In this document: positions 34,125 to 42,792 of the stretch, one piece after another | How positions within the stretch are numbered: position 1 is the stretch's first letter | Layout: the number at the start of each line of letters is the position of its first letter | NCBI RefSeq assembly: GCF_027627475.1 | Contig: NZ_CP115484.1 | Coordinates: 743,501 to 807,500, forward strand | From: Paenibacillus sp. SYP-B4298 | GTDB taxonomy: Bacteria; Bacillota; Bacilli; Paenibacillales; Paenibacillaceae | Reading direction: 5' to 3' | DNA: 64,000 nt | Program-made: the position numbers and the translations under genes | The notes under the pieces: generated by a model | Told to the model about the DNA's origin: nothing | The model's input: the letters and a program-made list of their open reading frames with translations, nothing else | The model's database searches: none

Positions 34125-34997
34125 ATGGTGAATTCCGATCGGTTATTTTCTGGAATCGTATATGCCTTCATCGGATTGTTCGTATTGTTTTGCGGTGTTC
34201 CCTTCTGGATGGTTGTCATTAATTCCATTGCCTCGGAGAGCAGTCTGCAAACGTCAGGGTACATGCTGTTTCCGGCGGAATTCAGCTCGTATGCCTACGA
34301 GTATTTGTTTCAGGGCAGGCAACTGTGGAGCAGCTACGGGGTTACGGTGCTCATTACCGTCATCGGTACGATATTGGCTATCTTCCTTACTTCTACACTC
34401 GCCTATGTGATGGCGCACAGAAAAGCGAAGTATGGGCGCGTGCTGTCCTTCATGACTTATTTCACCATGATATTCGGTTCGGGGATGGTCGGCTTCTACA
34501 TGCTGGTGGCGATCTGGCTTGGACTCAAGGATACGCTGTGGGCGATGATATTGCCCTATCTCATTAATCCGTTCTTCGCGTTTATATTGGTCGCCTTCTA
34601 TCGTACCATACCTTATGAAGTCAACGAGGCGGCCAAAATCGACGGCGCTAATGAAATCGCCACCTTCTTCCGCATCATCTGGCCGATGACGGTGCCCGCC
34701 TTGGCAACCATTACCTTATTTTATGCGCTGCAATATTGGAACGACTGGTATCTGGCCATCATGTTCGTTGACGATTACCATTTGCATCCGCTGCAAATTA
34801 TGATTCGCCAGTTGATCGCCAATATGAATATGCAGTCCTACCTGCAGGGCGGAACGGTTTCCTTTGACAAGCCATTGCCGGTGAAGGGAGTACAGCTCGC
34901 GACGGTATGTCTGACGATTGGCCCGATCGTGTTTTTGTATCCGTTCGTCCAGAAATATTTTGTCAAGGGATTAACGATTGGAGCGGTAAAAGGATGA
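34125..34997 (+). CDS. Carbohydrate ABC transporter permease, LplC type
   Basis: A 290-residue second CUT1 permease. Six helices; the EAA loop is VNEAAKIDGANEIATFFRII and the C-terminus FVQKYFVKGLTIGAVKG is family-typical. ATG 34125 has GGAG seven bases upstream; an ATG at 34119 is one base from it. It pairs with the upstream permease; the ATPase is expected elsewhere, as with MsmX-energised systems. Confidence 0.9.
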   Translation: MVNSDRLFSGIVYAFIGLFVLFCGVPFWMVVINSIASESSLQTSGYMLFPAEFSSYAYEYLFQGRQLWSSYGVTVLITVIGTILAIFLTSTLAYVMAHRKAKYGRVLSFMTYFTMIFGSGMVGFYMLVAIWLGLKDTLWAMILPYLINPFFAFILVAFYRTIPYEVNEAAKIDGANEIATFFRIIWPMTVPALATITLFYALQYWNDWYLAIMFVDDYHLHPLQIMIRQLIANMNMQSYLQGGTVSFDKPLPVKGVQLATVCLTIGPIVFLYPFVQKYFVKGLTIGAVKG

Positions 34998-35055
34998 ACG
35001 TGTAAAAGGTTGAAGCGACTTGCAATACGACTACACATGAAAGGTAGTGAAGGGT

Positions 35056-36600
35056 ATGCGTAAAAATAAATGGTTCGCGGGATTGGCAAGCTTGATCGTA
35101 TTGACAACAACGCTCGCTGCATGCAGCGGCGGCTCTGGGAAGACAGAGACCCCCGCTCCTTCAGCGCCTTCGGGCTCCACAGCGGGTGAAACAGGTAAGA
35201 CGCTTGATCCGGTCACTTTGAAAATCATGATGTGGGGCAACCGTCCGGCTGATTTTGATAAGGTGCTGGCGGAGGCGGAGAGCCGCATGAAGGATACGCT
35301 TAATGTCAAGCTGGACGTTGTATTTGTTCCGGTATCGGATATTGTACAGAAATCGCAGATGGCGCTTGCCTCAGGGGAAGAGATCGATCTGATCTGGGAT
35401 TCGCCGCTCGTGTCCATGAACTCCAATATCGCCTCCGGCTACTATGAGCCGCTTGATGAGCTGCTGGCGCAGTATGGGCCGAATATATTGGCGACCCGTC
35501 CGGCCGAGATGTTCGAGGGCAACAAAGTGAACGGCAAAACGTATGGTATTCCGCTGGGCGCCTCCCAATACTTCGGCTATACGTATCTGGTTCGTCAGGA
35601 TATTCGGGAAAAGCTGGGCATCGGCCCGATCAAGACGTATGACGAGCTGGTGCAATTCGCTTACGCTGTCAAGCAAAAGGAGGCCGGGCTGGTGCCGATG
35701 CTTCCGTCCACGTCCTTTTTCTCGGAGGCGTCCTTCCGCTCCCGCTTCGATCAGGATACACAGATTCGGAGAACGCAAGCGATGTCGACCATTATGTTGT
35801 ATTATAAAAATAACGACGGCATCGTCTATAATCTGCTCGATGAGATGGAGCCTACGGTTTGGGACTGGATCGTCAACGCCCGGAGGATGTACCAGGATGG
35901 CGTAATCCATCCCGATGTACTGGCCGTCAAGGACTACGAGGGGGAATTCAGCGGCGGCAAGGCGGCCATTATTCCTGTCAACGATTTCGGCGTGAAGGAT
36001 AACATTCAGCAGGCATTGGCGAAGAATGTGCCAGGCAGCAAGGTGGAGGCCGTTACCTTCTTCGACAGCACGCCGAAAAAAAATATTACCAACTTCTCGC
36101 AATGGAATTTTATCAGTATTCCGGTCACGAGCAAGCATAAGGAACGCGCGATCCAGTTCTTGAACTGGACACAGGAGAAGGATAATTATGATCTGCTTGC
36201 GTATGGCCTGAAGGGGAAAAACTGGGAGGCTATTGGAGAGGACAAATACAAGCCACTGGATGCCGACTATGCCTGGTTCCCTTACTTGTGGATCTGGAAT
36301 CCGACGTTTGAGAGGTTCGATGCTTCCCAGACGGATGAAGTCGTTGAGCTTAACCGTTTCATTAAGGAAGCAGACAACTTCGAGAAGGACATTCTCACAG
36401 GCTTCCAGTTCGATTCGCAGCCGGTATTGAATGAGATGACCAAATACAAAACGATCGAAGATAAATATTATGCGGCATTGTTCAATGGGGTGATGGATTC
36501 GCAGACGGGCTATGACAACTTCAAAAGCGAAGCCGGGCCGACACTGAAAAAGATTCAGCAGGAAATGCAAAAGCAAATCGATGCATTTCTGAAGCGCTAA
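35056..36600 (+). CDS. Sugar ABC transporter solute-binding lipoprotein
   Basis: About 514 residues. Signal peptide with lipobox TLAAC followed by a Ser/Gly/Pro/Thr linker, then an extracytoplasmic solute-binding protein of the LplA/DUF3502-like group (SGEEIDLIWDSPLVSM, YGIPLGASQYFGYTYL, WIWNPTFERFDA). ATG 35056 has AAAGG ten bases upstream. It is likely to bind an oligosaccharide; the ligand is not deducible from sequence alone. Confidence 0.88.
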   Translation: MRKNKWFAGLASLIVLTTTLAACSGGSGKTETPAPSAPSGSTAGETGKTLDPVTLKIMMWGNRPADFDKVLAEAESRMKDTLNVKLDVVFVPVSDIVQKSQMALASGEEIDLIWDSPLVSMNSNIASGYYEPLDELLAQYGPNILATRPAEMFEGNKVNGKTYGIPLGASQYFGYTYLVRQDIREKLGIGPIKTYDELVQFAYAVKQKEAGLVPMLPSTSFFSEASFRSRFDQDTQIRRTQAMSTIMLYYKNNDGIVYNLLDEMEPTVWDWIVNARRMYQDGVIHPDVLAVKDYEGEFSGGKAAIIPVNDFGVKDNIQQALAKNVPGSKVEAVTFFDSTPKKNITNFSQWNFISIPVTSKHKERAIQFLNWTQEKDNYDLLAYGLKGKNWEAIGEDKYKPLDADYAWFPYLWIWNPTFERFDASQTDEVVELNRFIKEADNFEKDILTGFQFDSQPVLNEMTKYKTIEDKYYAALFNGVMDSQTGYDNFKSEAGPTLKKIQQEMQKQIDAFLKR

Positions 36601-36628
36601 GCCAATCCGTAGCTGGAGGAGGAGTACA

Positions 36629-38137
36629 ATGGAGCATAGGGTTCAGATCGATAGCGGGTACCTCGAGGGTGTGCCGGGCGTTCATAACAATGTAACCGTA
36701 TTCAAGGGAATTCCTTATGCGGCTCCGCCAGTTGGCGCTTTGCGCTGGCGTCCGCCGCAGCCGCCGGCTGCATGGGAAGGGGTGCGGCCTGCGGATCGCT
36801 TCGGCCCGATCTGCCCGCAGTTTATCCCGGAGCCGGGGTCGTTCTATCATGAGGAGTTTTATGTGGAGGAGCAGGAGCAGAGCGAGGATTGTCTGTACTT
36901 GAATGTGTGGAGCGCCGCCGCTTCGTCTGATGAGCGCAGGCCGGTCATGGTCTGGTTTCATGGTGGAGGGCTGGTCGAAGGGTCAGGCTCGCTTCCCTCC
37001 TTTGACGGCGAATCGCTAGCGCTATGCGGGGTTGTTGTGGTCACCGTCAATTACCGCCTGTCCGTGCTGGGCTTTCTGGCGCATCCCGAGCTGACGGCGG
37101 AATCGGAGCACGGCTCATCCGGCAACTACGGCTTGCTGGATCAGACAGAGGCGCTTCGCTGGGTTCAGCGCAATATTGTTGCCTTCGGCGGCGACCCTGG
37201 CAATGTCACGATCTTCGGGCAATCGGCCGGCTGCTTCAGCGTATATAGCAAGCTGGCATCACCGCTAGCGAAGGGGCTGTTCCACAAAGCCATCTGCCAA
37301 AGCATCTTCCTGGGGCCCATCAGTACACTGGCGGAGGTGGAGGCCAAGGGTGCGCAGTTTGCCCAGCAGCGTGGGGCAGCCTCTATAGCGGAGCTGCGCG
37401 CACAGTCCGCCGAGCAGTTGATGAGCGATCCTGAGCTATACCGGAACGCACTCGGACTGCTCCCAGTCGCGCTCGACGGCTGGGTGCATGAGGAGGACCC
37501 GCTGACGATGCTGCTGGAGAGCAGGCATCACCCTGTTCCGCTCCTGATGGGCGCAACTGCGAATGAAATGACGACGCTCGTCACTGGAGGCTGTACGCTG
37601 GAGTCGTTCCAATCCATGGCCCATCGCCAATTCGGGGAGGAGGCAGAAGTCTTTCTCAGCCTCTATCCGGCCGTGAACGATGAGGAGGCGACGGAAGCGT
37701 ACCGGAATTATATGAGCGACAGATTTATGGCCTCCAAGCTGGTCTGGGCAGAGGCGCAGCAGCGTTCTGGCGATGTGAACTGTTATCTGTATTACTTCAC
37801 CAGGAAGCCGCCTGGAAGGAATGAAGCGTATTACGGCGCGTTTCATTCGGCCGATCTGTATTATGTATTCCACACGCTTCACTCCACCGACCGTCCTTGG
37901 GAGAGAGAGGATTGTCGGCTGGCCGAGGCGATGACGACCTATTGGACCCGCTTCGCCGCTAAGGGAGCGCCGGCCGCAGAGGGATGGCCCCACTGGTCAG
38001 CCTTCAACGCCGCGGATGTGCGGGTGATGGAGCTTGGAGACGAGATTCGGGAGATACCGCTGCCCCATGCGGCCCGGCTGGCCTTTTACGCCCGTGGCAT
38101 CCTTAATAAGGAGCCGCTAAAGTTTGATTTGGAATAG
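36629..38137 (+). CDS. Type B carboxylesterase (PnbA-like)
   Basis: A 502-residue alpha/beta hydrolase. The nucleophile elbow is FGQSAGC (Ser near residue 196), the oxyanion region WFHGGGLVEGSGS, and the likely catalytic His lies in YGAFHSADLYYVFHT; SEDCLYLNVW is the family signature. No signal peptide, so it is cytoplasmic. It lies 28 bases after the binding-protein gene with GGAGGAGGAG upstream, so it is probably in the operon and may cleave ester groups from imported compounds. Confidence 0.9.
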   Translation: MEHRVQIDSGYLEGVPGVHNNVTVFKGIPYAAPPVGALRWRPPQPPAAWEGVRPADRFGPICPQFIPEPGSFYHEEFYVEEQEQSEDCLYLNVWSAAASSDERRPVMVWFHGGGLVEGSGSLPSFDGESLALCGVVVVTVNYRLSVLGFLAHPELTAESEHGSSGNYGLLDQTEALRWVQRNIVAFGGDPGNVTIFGQSAGCFSVYSKLASPLAKGLFHKAICQSIFLGPISTLAEVEAKGAQFAQQRGAASIAELRAQSAEQLMSDPELYRNALGLLPVALDGWVHEEDPLTMLLESRHHPVPLLMGATANEMTTLVTGGCTLESFQSMAHRQFGEEAEVFLSLYPAVNDEEATEAYRNYMSDRFMASKLVWAEAQQRSGDVNCYLYYFTRKPPGRNEAYYGAFHSADLYYVFHTLHSTDRPWEREDCRLAEAMTTYWTRFAAKGAPAAEGWPHWSAFNAADVRVMELGDEIREIPLPHAARLAFYARGILNKEPLKFDLE

Positions 38138-38177
38138 GTTTGAACATCCTAATGCCAAGGAGAGAAGGAGAGTCGTG

Positions 38178-38196
38178 AGAGACGCTTGTCGTCTCT
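38178..38196 (+). terminator. Weak hairpin after the esterase gene
   Basis: AGAGACG-CTTGT-CGTCTCT followed by TCCGCTTTCCTC. A 7-bp stem without a clean T-run between the esterase and the AraC regulator gene. Confidence 0.4.
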
Positions 38197-38252
38197 TCCG
38201 CTTTCCTCTTTAACTTTTCAACTAGAATGCAGGAGCAAAAAGGAGTGACCGT

Positions 38253-40544
38253 GTGAAGCGATTCCGGCTGAGTCAAACTTATCTGAGAATGTTTTTGTTT
38301 TTATCGATTTTGTTCACGGTTGCCTTTGTACCCTATACCTTGTTTCTTTCGACGAAATTTTCATCTTATGCCCAAAATGAAATTGACAGCAACACAAGCG
38401 CCAAGCTCGACCAAATGTTGAAAAGTACGGAATTTGCCCTGGATCGGCTGAAGTCCTACGGCCTGAGCATGTACGAGACGCCTTTAATTCGGGAGTGGCT
38501 TGCTTCCGATCAGAAGAACCCGCTTCTGGTGCAGCGCACGATGAATGCGATGACGATCCTGCTGGCTAATGAGCCGTTTATTCATACGATCTACTTAATG
38601 AATACGAACACCCGGGAAATTATTGATTCCAATGTCGGCATCCGTTCGGAGGCGGAATTTGCGGACCAGCGAATGCTGGAAATCATACGAAACGAGCGAC
38701 CGAAGGTACTGCGCTACTTCATCCATGAGATTGCCGGGAGCAAGCATCTGGCACTCGTGGTGCCCTCTACGCCAATGAATAATGCGTATAATGGCTACCT
38801 GGTCATGCTGCTGGATAATGAAGCGTTGCGCAAAACCTTGCTCCAGTTCAGCGAGTCGTCCGGCATCGAGGTTGCAATAGCAGATGAACATGGGGATGCC
38901 GTCGTTGCTTCGCCGGAGGCCAGAGAGCTGCTGCCGTATGCAGTGCAGGCCGAGGCGAAAGGGCGGAGCGGAAGCGTGCAATTGAACTCTGAGGAATGGT
39001 CGGTGTACAAGCAGCTTATGGGCTCCCAGCCATGGACGATGTATTACATCACCCGGACAGGAGAAGCCAAGCAGCAGATCGTGAGTCTGCAGCGGCATAT
39101 TCTGCTTGCCTCCCTGCTGCTGCTGGCGTTGTTGAATCTGCTGCTCTATTGGATATCCCGTCGCTCGTATCGACCCTTCAGCCAGCTCGCGGCGCGCCTC
39201 AGAATGGAGCTGGACAGCAAGCGCTTCAAGCAGGCGCCCGACTTCTCCGGCAATCCGGCAGATTACAAGGTGATCCAGCATAGTATGGATGCCTTGATCG
39301 ATACGGTAGACAACATGGTGTTTTCCTTGCGTACTCATCAAGAGGTGATTGACAGCGAATATTTGCAACGGTGGATTATGGTCGGGGCGATGAACGAGCC
39401 GGTTCGAGATTATATTGAAGCCAGATTCCGGCTGCTCTCGTATAGCCAATTGCGCATGCTTGTGCTGCGTATCGATCACTATGCTGCCTTTGTGGAGCGA
39501 TACGACCAGTTCGGCTCGCGCAAGCTGATCAAGTACGGGATGAGCAACATCGCCAAGGAGATTTTGACGGCCAATGGCTGGGCAGCGGAAAGTGTGGACT
39601 TCGGCGGGGATCACATCGTTATCCTGCTGGGGCATGATGATGTCGGTGAGGAGGAGCTGCTGGCGGCTATAGACCGAATTGTCGAGCAGACCGAATTATG
39701 GCTCAGCGTGCAGGTTGTCATCGGACTGAGCGAGCCGGGCGAGGCGTCTTGCGATCTCCGGGGGCTGTATGAGCATACGTATGAGATGACACATCTTAAA
39801 TTTATTACAGGTAAAGGGCATGTCTTTCGGGAACAAGACATGAGGCGTTATATGGGCATTGTCAAGCCAAGCGGCGACGAGCAGCACATGGAGGGAATGA
39901 TTCAGAATGTACGTCTAGGTGAGCTGGACAAGGCGCTTGCCAATCTGGAGGCGATGATGCGCCACCTGCAGACATTGCCGCGATCTGCCTGCCTGTTTGA
40001 GCTGACCATTGTGCTTCATGGCATGATGAAGGCATTCAAGCCGTTTGATTTCATCGATACCCCGATGGGCATTCAGCCATTTCTGGAGCGGTTCCGCACG
40101 CTTGACGAGGTGCAGGCGTGGTTGCGCGGGAGACTGGAGGACATCGTTCAGCAACTTGGCAATCGAAAAAATGGCAGTCGCAAGGAAGCGCTGGCGGCAG
40201 AAATTCGAGACTACGTGAAAAGCAGGCTTCACGATGCGATGCTGTCCGTAGAGGATGTCGGCAACCATCTGCAACTGTCCGCAAGCTATGTTCGTCAAGT
40301 ATTCAAGGAGGTGGTCGGCATGACGCTGTCCGATTATATACTGGAGGCTCGAATCGAGCAGGTCAAGAAGCTGCTGGAGACAACGGACTGGCCTATTGCC
40401 GACATCGCAGAACATTCGGGCTTTCAGACGAAGAGCCACTTCTACACTACCTTCAAACGGATGACCGGCAGAACGCCCAATGAGCATCGCCAGTATCAAG
40501 GAAGAGGAAAGATACGAGTCACGTTGAATGCTGATGAGGATTGA
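38253..40544 (+). CDS. Membrane-bound AraC-family regulator (YesN/YtdP-like one-component sensor)
   Basis: A 763-residue protein. Helix at residues ~10-32, extracytoplasmic sensor of ~250 residues (FIHTIYLMNTNTREIIDS, dCache-like), a second helix near residues 285-308 (HILLASLLLLALLNLLLYW), a ~300-residue cytoplasmic linker and a C-terminal AraC HTH pair (DAMLSVEDVGNHLQLSASYV, IAEHSGFQTKSHFYTTFKRM). The start is GTG 38253 after AAAAGGAG. It probably senses an external sugar and controls the neighbouring importer and esterase, standing in for a two-component system. Confidence 0.88.
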   Translation: MKRFRLSQTYLRMFLFLSILFTVAFVPYTLFLSTKFSSYAQNEIDSNTSAKLDQMLKSTEFALDRLKSYGLSMYETPLIREWLASDQKNPLLVQRTMNAMTILLANEPFIHTIYLMNTNTREIIDSNVGIRSEAEFADQRMLEIIRNERPKVLRYFIHEIAGSKHLALVVPSTPMNNAYNGYLVMLLDNEALRKTLLQFSESSGIEVAIADEHGDAVVASPEARELLPYAVQAEAKGRSGSVQLNSEEWSVYKQLMGSQPWTMYYITRTGEAKQQIVSLQRHILLASLLLLALLNLLLYWISRRSYRPFSQLAARLRMELDSKRFKQAPDFSGNPADYKVIQHSMDALIDTVDNMVFSLRTHQEVIDSEYLQRWIMVGAMNEPVRDYIEARFRLLSYSQLRMLVLRIDHYAAFVERYDQFGSRKLIKYGMSNIAKEILTANGWAAESVDFGGDHIVILLGHDDVGEEELLAAIDRIVEQTELWLSVQVVIGLSEPGEASCDLRGLYEHTYEMTHLKFITGKGHVFREQDMRRYMGIVKPSGDEQHMEGMIQNVRLGELDKALANLEAMMRHLQTLPRSACLFELTIVLHGMMKAFKPFDFIDTPMGIQPFLERFRTLDEVQAWLRGRLEDIVQQLGNRKNGSRKEALAAEIRDYVKSRLHDAMLSVEDVGNHLQLSASYVRQVFKEVVGMTLSDYILEARIEQVKKLLETTDWPIADIAEHSGFQTKSHFYTTFKRMTGRTPNEHRQYQGRGKIRVTLNADED

Positions 40545-40587
40545 AAGGTGACAAAAGATGGATGAATAAGGGATGAGGGCTCATGTT

Positions 40588-41550
40588 ATGCCAAAAAACG
40601 ATAATATGCTGGCCATTCTATGGATGCTGAATTCGGGCGTGAAATTGACAGCAAAACAAATATCCGAAAAGTTGGAAATAAGTATAAGGACAGTTTATCG
40701 GTATATAGATGCACTGTGTGCCAGTGGAGTGCCTATCGTATCCGACGCAGGTCATAATGGCGGGTATAGCTTGCTGAATCATTTTATCAGAGCGCCGCTG
40801 CTATTTGATCTTGAAGAAAAAAAGGCACTCCTTCATGCTGCAGTTTTTGCAAAAGAAGCCGGATACCCTTTGAGTGAGGCATTAGGCAATGCGACATCAA
40901 AATTGAAGAGGTATTCGAATCAGGAGCAGGAAAGGATACTTAGCCGTCATTTATCTGGATTTGAGGTGATAAACCGCATGGGAGACCCTTCTATTCAGCC
41001 AGTATTGGCAGAGCTGGAGCAGGCTGTAGAAGGCGAATACTCTATAGAAATTGATTATCGCTCAGGCCATGAACAACAAACCAGGAATAGAGTGATAGAC
41101 CCCTATGGAATGGTGTACTGGAACAATAAATGGTATACGGTTGCATTTTGCCACCTAAGGCAAGCGATACGCAGCTTTCGGGCAGAACGAATTCTACAGA
41201 TCAAGCGTACTCAATTAGCATTCAAGCGACCCGAAGCTTTTTCGGCCCGTGAAGTATTTATGCAAAATTTATGGCCTGATTTAGCAGGCAAGGACGGGAT
41301 CATTTCGTTAGTTATCGGAGGTAGGTCAGAGGCACTGGATGACTTATGCCTGCATTGGTTTTTGGGACATCATCTGAAGGAGCGGACTTCGAATCAAGCC
41401 ATCTTCTTACTTGAGGAACAATCACTTCATAGATATGTCCCTTACTTTCTCCTATCCTACGGGAAATCCATTCAAGTCATCGAACCACAGAGCTTGAAGG
41501 AACAGCTTGTTGCTGTTGCATCGGAGTTAGTGGAATATTATCGACTTTAA
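40588..41550 (+). CDS. HTH-11/WYL-domain transcriptional regulator
   Basis: A 320-residue YafY/DeoR-like regulator. N-terminal HTH (ILWMLNSGVKLTAKQISEKL, ISIRTVYRYIDALCASG), WYL domain around IDPYGMVYWNNKWYTVAFC, and a WCX-like C-terminal region. ATG 40588 has GAGGG eight bases upstream; the in-frame ATG 40573 overlaps no site. The gene is AT-richer than its upstream neighbours. A perfect 16-bp hairpin follows, then the DJ-1-like gene in the same direction; this pairing suggests regulator and target. Confidence 0.88.
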   Translation: MPKNDNMLAILWMLNSGVKLTAKQISEKLEISIRTVYRYIDALCASGVPIVSDAGHNGGYSLLNHFIRAPLLFDLEEKKALLHAAVFAKEAGYPLSEALGNATSKLKRYSNQEQERILSRHLSGFEVINRMGDPSIQPVLAELEQAVEGEYSIEIDYRSGHEQQTRNRVIDPYGMVYWNNKWYTVAFCHLRQAIRSFRAERILQIKRTQLAFKRPEAFSAREVFMQNLWPDLAGKDGIISLVIGGRSEALDDLCLHWFLGHHLKERTSNQAIFLLEEQSLHRYVPYFLLSYGKSIQVIEPQSLKEQLVAVASELVEYYRL

Positions 41551-41585
41551 CAGCTTCACTGACAGTAGATGTCAGTGAAGCTGTT
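41549..41585 (+). terminator. Perfect hairpin between WYL regulator and DJ-1-like gene
   Basis: AACAGCTTCACTGACA-GTAGA-TGTCAGTGAAGCTGTT, a perfect 16-bp stem, then TTATAATG. Terminator of the regulator gene, possibly leaky. Confidence 0.8.
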
Positions 41586-41630
41586 TTATAATGATGATCA
41601 TCATTGATTACAAATAAGGAGAATGAACAA

Positions 41631-42257
41631 ATGAAGAATACGGTATATCTTTATGTGTTTGATACCATGGCAGACTGGGAAATAGGTTACTTGACTGCCG
41701 AACTGAACTCGGGAAGATATAATAAAAAGGGGCTGGCTCCCTCAAAAATAGTTACCGTCGGAGTTGAAAAGACCCCTGTAACGACAATGGGCGGATTGAA
41801 GATATTGCCTGACATCAAACTGGATGAGTGCAGCATGGAAAGCACAGATGCATTGATATTACCTGGTGGAGAGACATGGCTAGACGTCATTCACCAGCCC
41901 ATCTTAAAAATCGCCCAAAGGTGTATAAATGAAGGTACATTGGTTGCCGCGATTTGTGGTGCTACAATAGCGCTTGCCCAGGCAGGATTGCTGAATTCAC
42001 GCCCGCATACAAGCAATGATCTTGAATACCTTAAAATGATATGCGCCACTTACACGGGTGAAGCGTATTTCAAAATGGAGCCTGTAGTAACTGACGGGAA
42101 ATTGATCACTGCATCTGGAATAGCTCCGTTGGAATTTTCTGTTCACGTCTTGCAAGCTCTGGGTGTGTTATCTCCCAAGACATTAGATGCCTGGTATCGT
42201 CTGAATAAGACTCAGGAATCCCAATATTTCGTTGAGTTGATGAATTCAATCCAATAA
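41631..42257 (+). CDS. DJ-1/PfpI family protein
   Basis: A 208-residue DJ-1/PfpI (type 1 glutamine amidotransferase-like) protein. STDALILPGGETWLDVI and the nucleophile elbow VAAICGATIALAQAG carry the reactive Cys. The N-terminus MKNTVYLYVFDTMADWEIGY is typical. ATG 41631 has AAGGAG ten bases upstream. Members act as glyoxalases, deglycases or hydratases; no specific activity can be assigned. Likely controlled by the WYL regulator. Confidence 0.88.
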   Translation: MKNTVYLYVFDTMADWEIGYLTAELNSGRYNKKGLAPSKIVTVGVEKTPVTTMGGLKILPDIKLDECSMESTDALILPGGETWLDVIHQPILKIAQRCINEGTLVAAICGATIALAQAGLLNSRPHTSNDLEYLKMICATYTGEAYFKMEPVVTDGKLITASGIAPLEFSVHVLQALGVLSPKTLDAWYRLNKTQESQYFVELMNSIQ

Positions 42258-42372
42258 ATTTATTTTGATAAAAGGTATTAAAAGTGTCAGTTATGAGTAA
42301 AAGGTCAGTGGCGAGAGCGGAACGTCATTTTACGTCAGCTCAAGTAGAGGCTCAACTGCACGCATCAGCTTC

Positions 42373-42401
42373 TTGAAGGTATATCCTGAATATGGTATGC
42401 T
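42373..42401 (+). promoter_or_regulatory. Promoter of the antisense-type RNA, copy 2
   Basis: TTGAAG, 17 bases, TATGCT with extended -10 TGG, identical hexamers to copy 1. The spacer differs by one base. Confidence 0.65.
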
Positions 42402-42407
42402 TACAAT

Positions 42408-42530
42408 AGAATTAAGGGGCGATTGCCGTCGCCCCCTGCACAACATGTTGGATGGGAAACCTCCGAGCATAACTCAGAAGAAAATAACCTGCTCCCAGTG
42501 GCAAAACTTGGGCAGGTTATTTTCGTTTAT
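42408..42530 (+). ncRNA. Putative type I antitoxin RNA, copy 2
   Basis: Predicted ~120-nt RNA. 5' stem GGGGCGA/TCGCCCC (42416-42435), AAACCTCC at 42457-42464 and the shared terminator at 42481-42523. The block from the anti-Shine-Dalgarno box to the terminator start is unchanged from copy 1, while the loop of the 5' stem has drifted (TTGCCG here, TTCGCAG in copy 1). Transcription is inferred. Confidence 0.6.
42481..42523. terminator. Shared bidirectional terminator, toxin module copy 2
   Basis: Stem AAAATAACCTGC (42481-42492) with GCAGGTTATTTT (42512-42523). Compared with copy 1 a C-G pair has become T-A on both arms, a compensatory change, and one more pair (C-G) is added. Confidence 0.72.
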
Positions 42531-42597
42531 TCAGGTAAGTAAGTAGCGCGAGCAAAAACATGCCGAGCATCATCACTTCCGTCAACGAAAATTGCAT
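42517..42597 (-). CDS. Small holin-like type I toxin peptide, copy 2
   Basis: A 26-residue peptide (MQFSLTEVMMLGMF..., tail NKRK) differing from copy 1 at one residue (Val to Met at position 10), although several codons differ at silent positions, which points to purifying selection on the peptide. Here the Shine-Dalgarno is GGGGG instead of GGAGG and is paired in the same hairpin, but the promoter is stronger (TGGTATAAT at 42658-42666). An alternative ATG lies at 42603. Membrane toxin by similarity to TxpA/BsrG-like peptides; toxicity not shown. Confidence 0.75.
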   Translation of the reverse strand: MQFSLTEVMMLGMFLLALLTYLNKRK

Positions 42598-42601
42598 GAG
42601 C

Positions 42602-42624
42602 ATCACCCCCGCTCTGGAGGCGAT
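42602..42624 (-). promoter_or_regulatory. Shine-Dalgarno-sequestering hairpin, toxin copy 2
   Basis: On the - strand ATCGCCTCC pairs with GGGGGTGAT (two G-U wobbles) around AGAGC. The structure is kept while the Shine-Dalgarno has changed. Confidence 0.62.
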
Positions 42625-42657
42625 ACTTTCCCACCCAAGTCATGTTGTACGGGGATT

Positions 42658-42666
42658 ATTATACCA
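42658..42666 (-). promoter_or_regulatory. Toxin promoter -10, copy 2
   Basis: Extended consensus -10 TGGTATAAT on the - strand; no good -35 at 17 bases. Leader of about 55 nt to the toxin ATG. Confidence 0.6.
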
Positions 42667-42792
42667 AAGTTTCCTAGTCTAGGGTAGGCCTTTTCATAGA
42701 CGAACCGTCAATCAAGTTGAAACGTTCCGATTGATATGAGCCCTGATGTTAAGCCCCCGTATGTCGTAACACAGCACTGTAAGCGATGGCTG

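Noticed and set aside
35371-36576. 401-codon open frame on the - strand
   Set aside because: Antisense shadow of the solute-binding protein gene; no family features.
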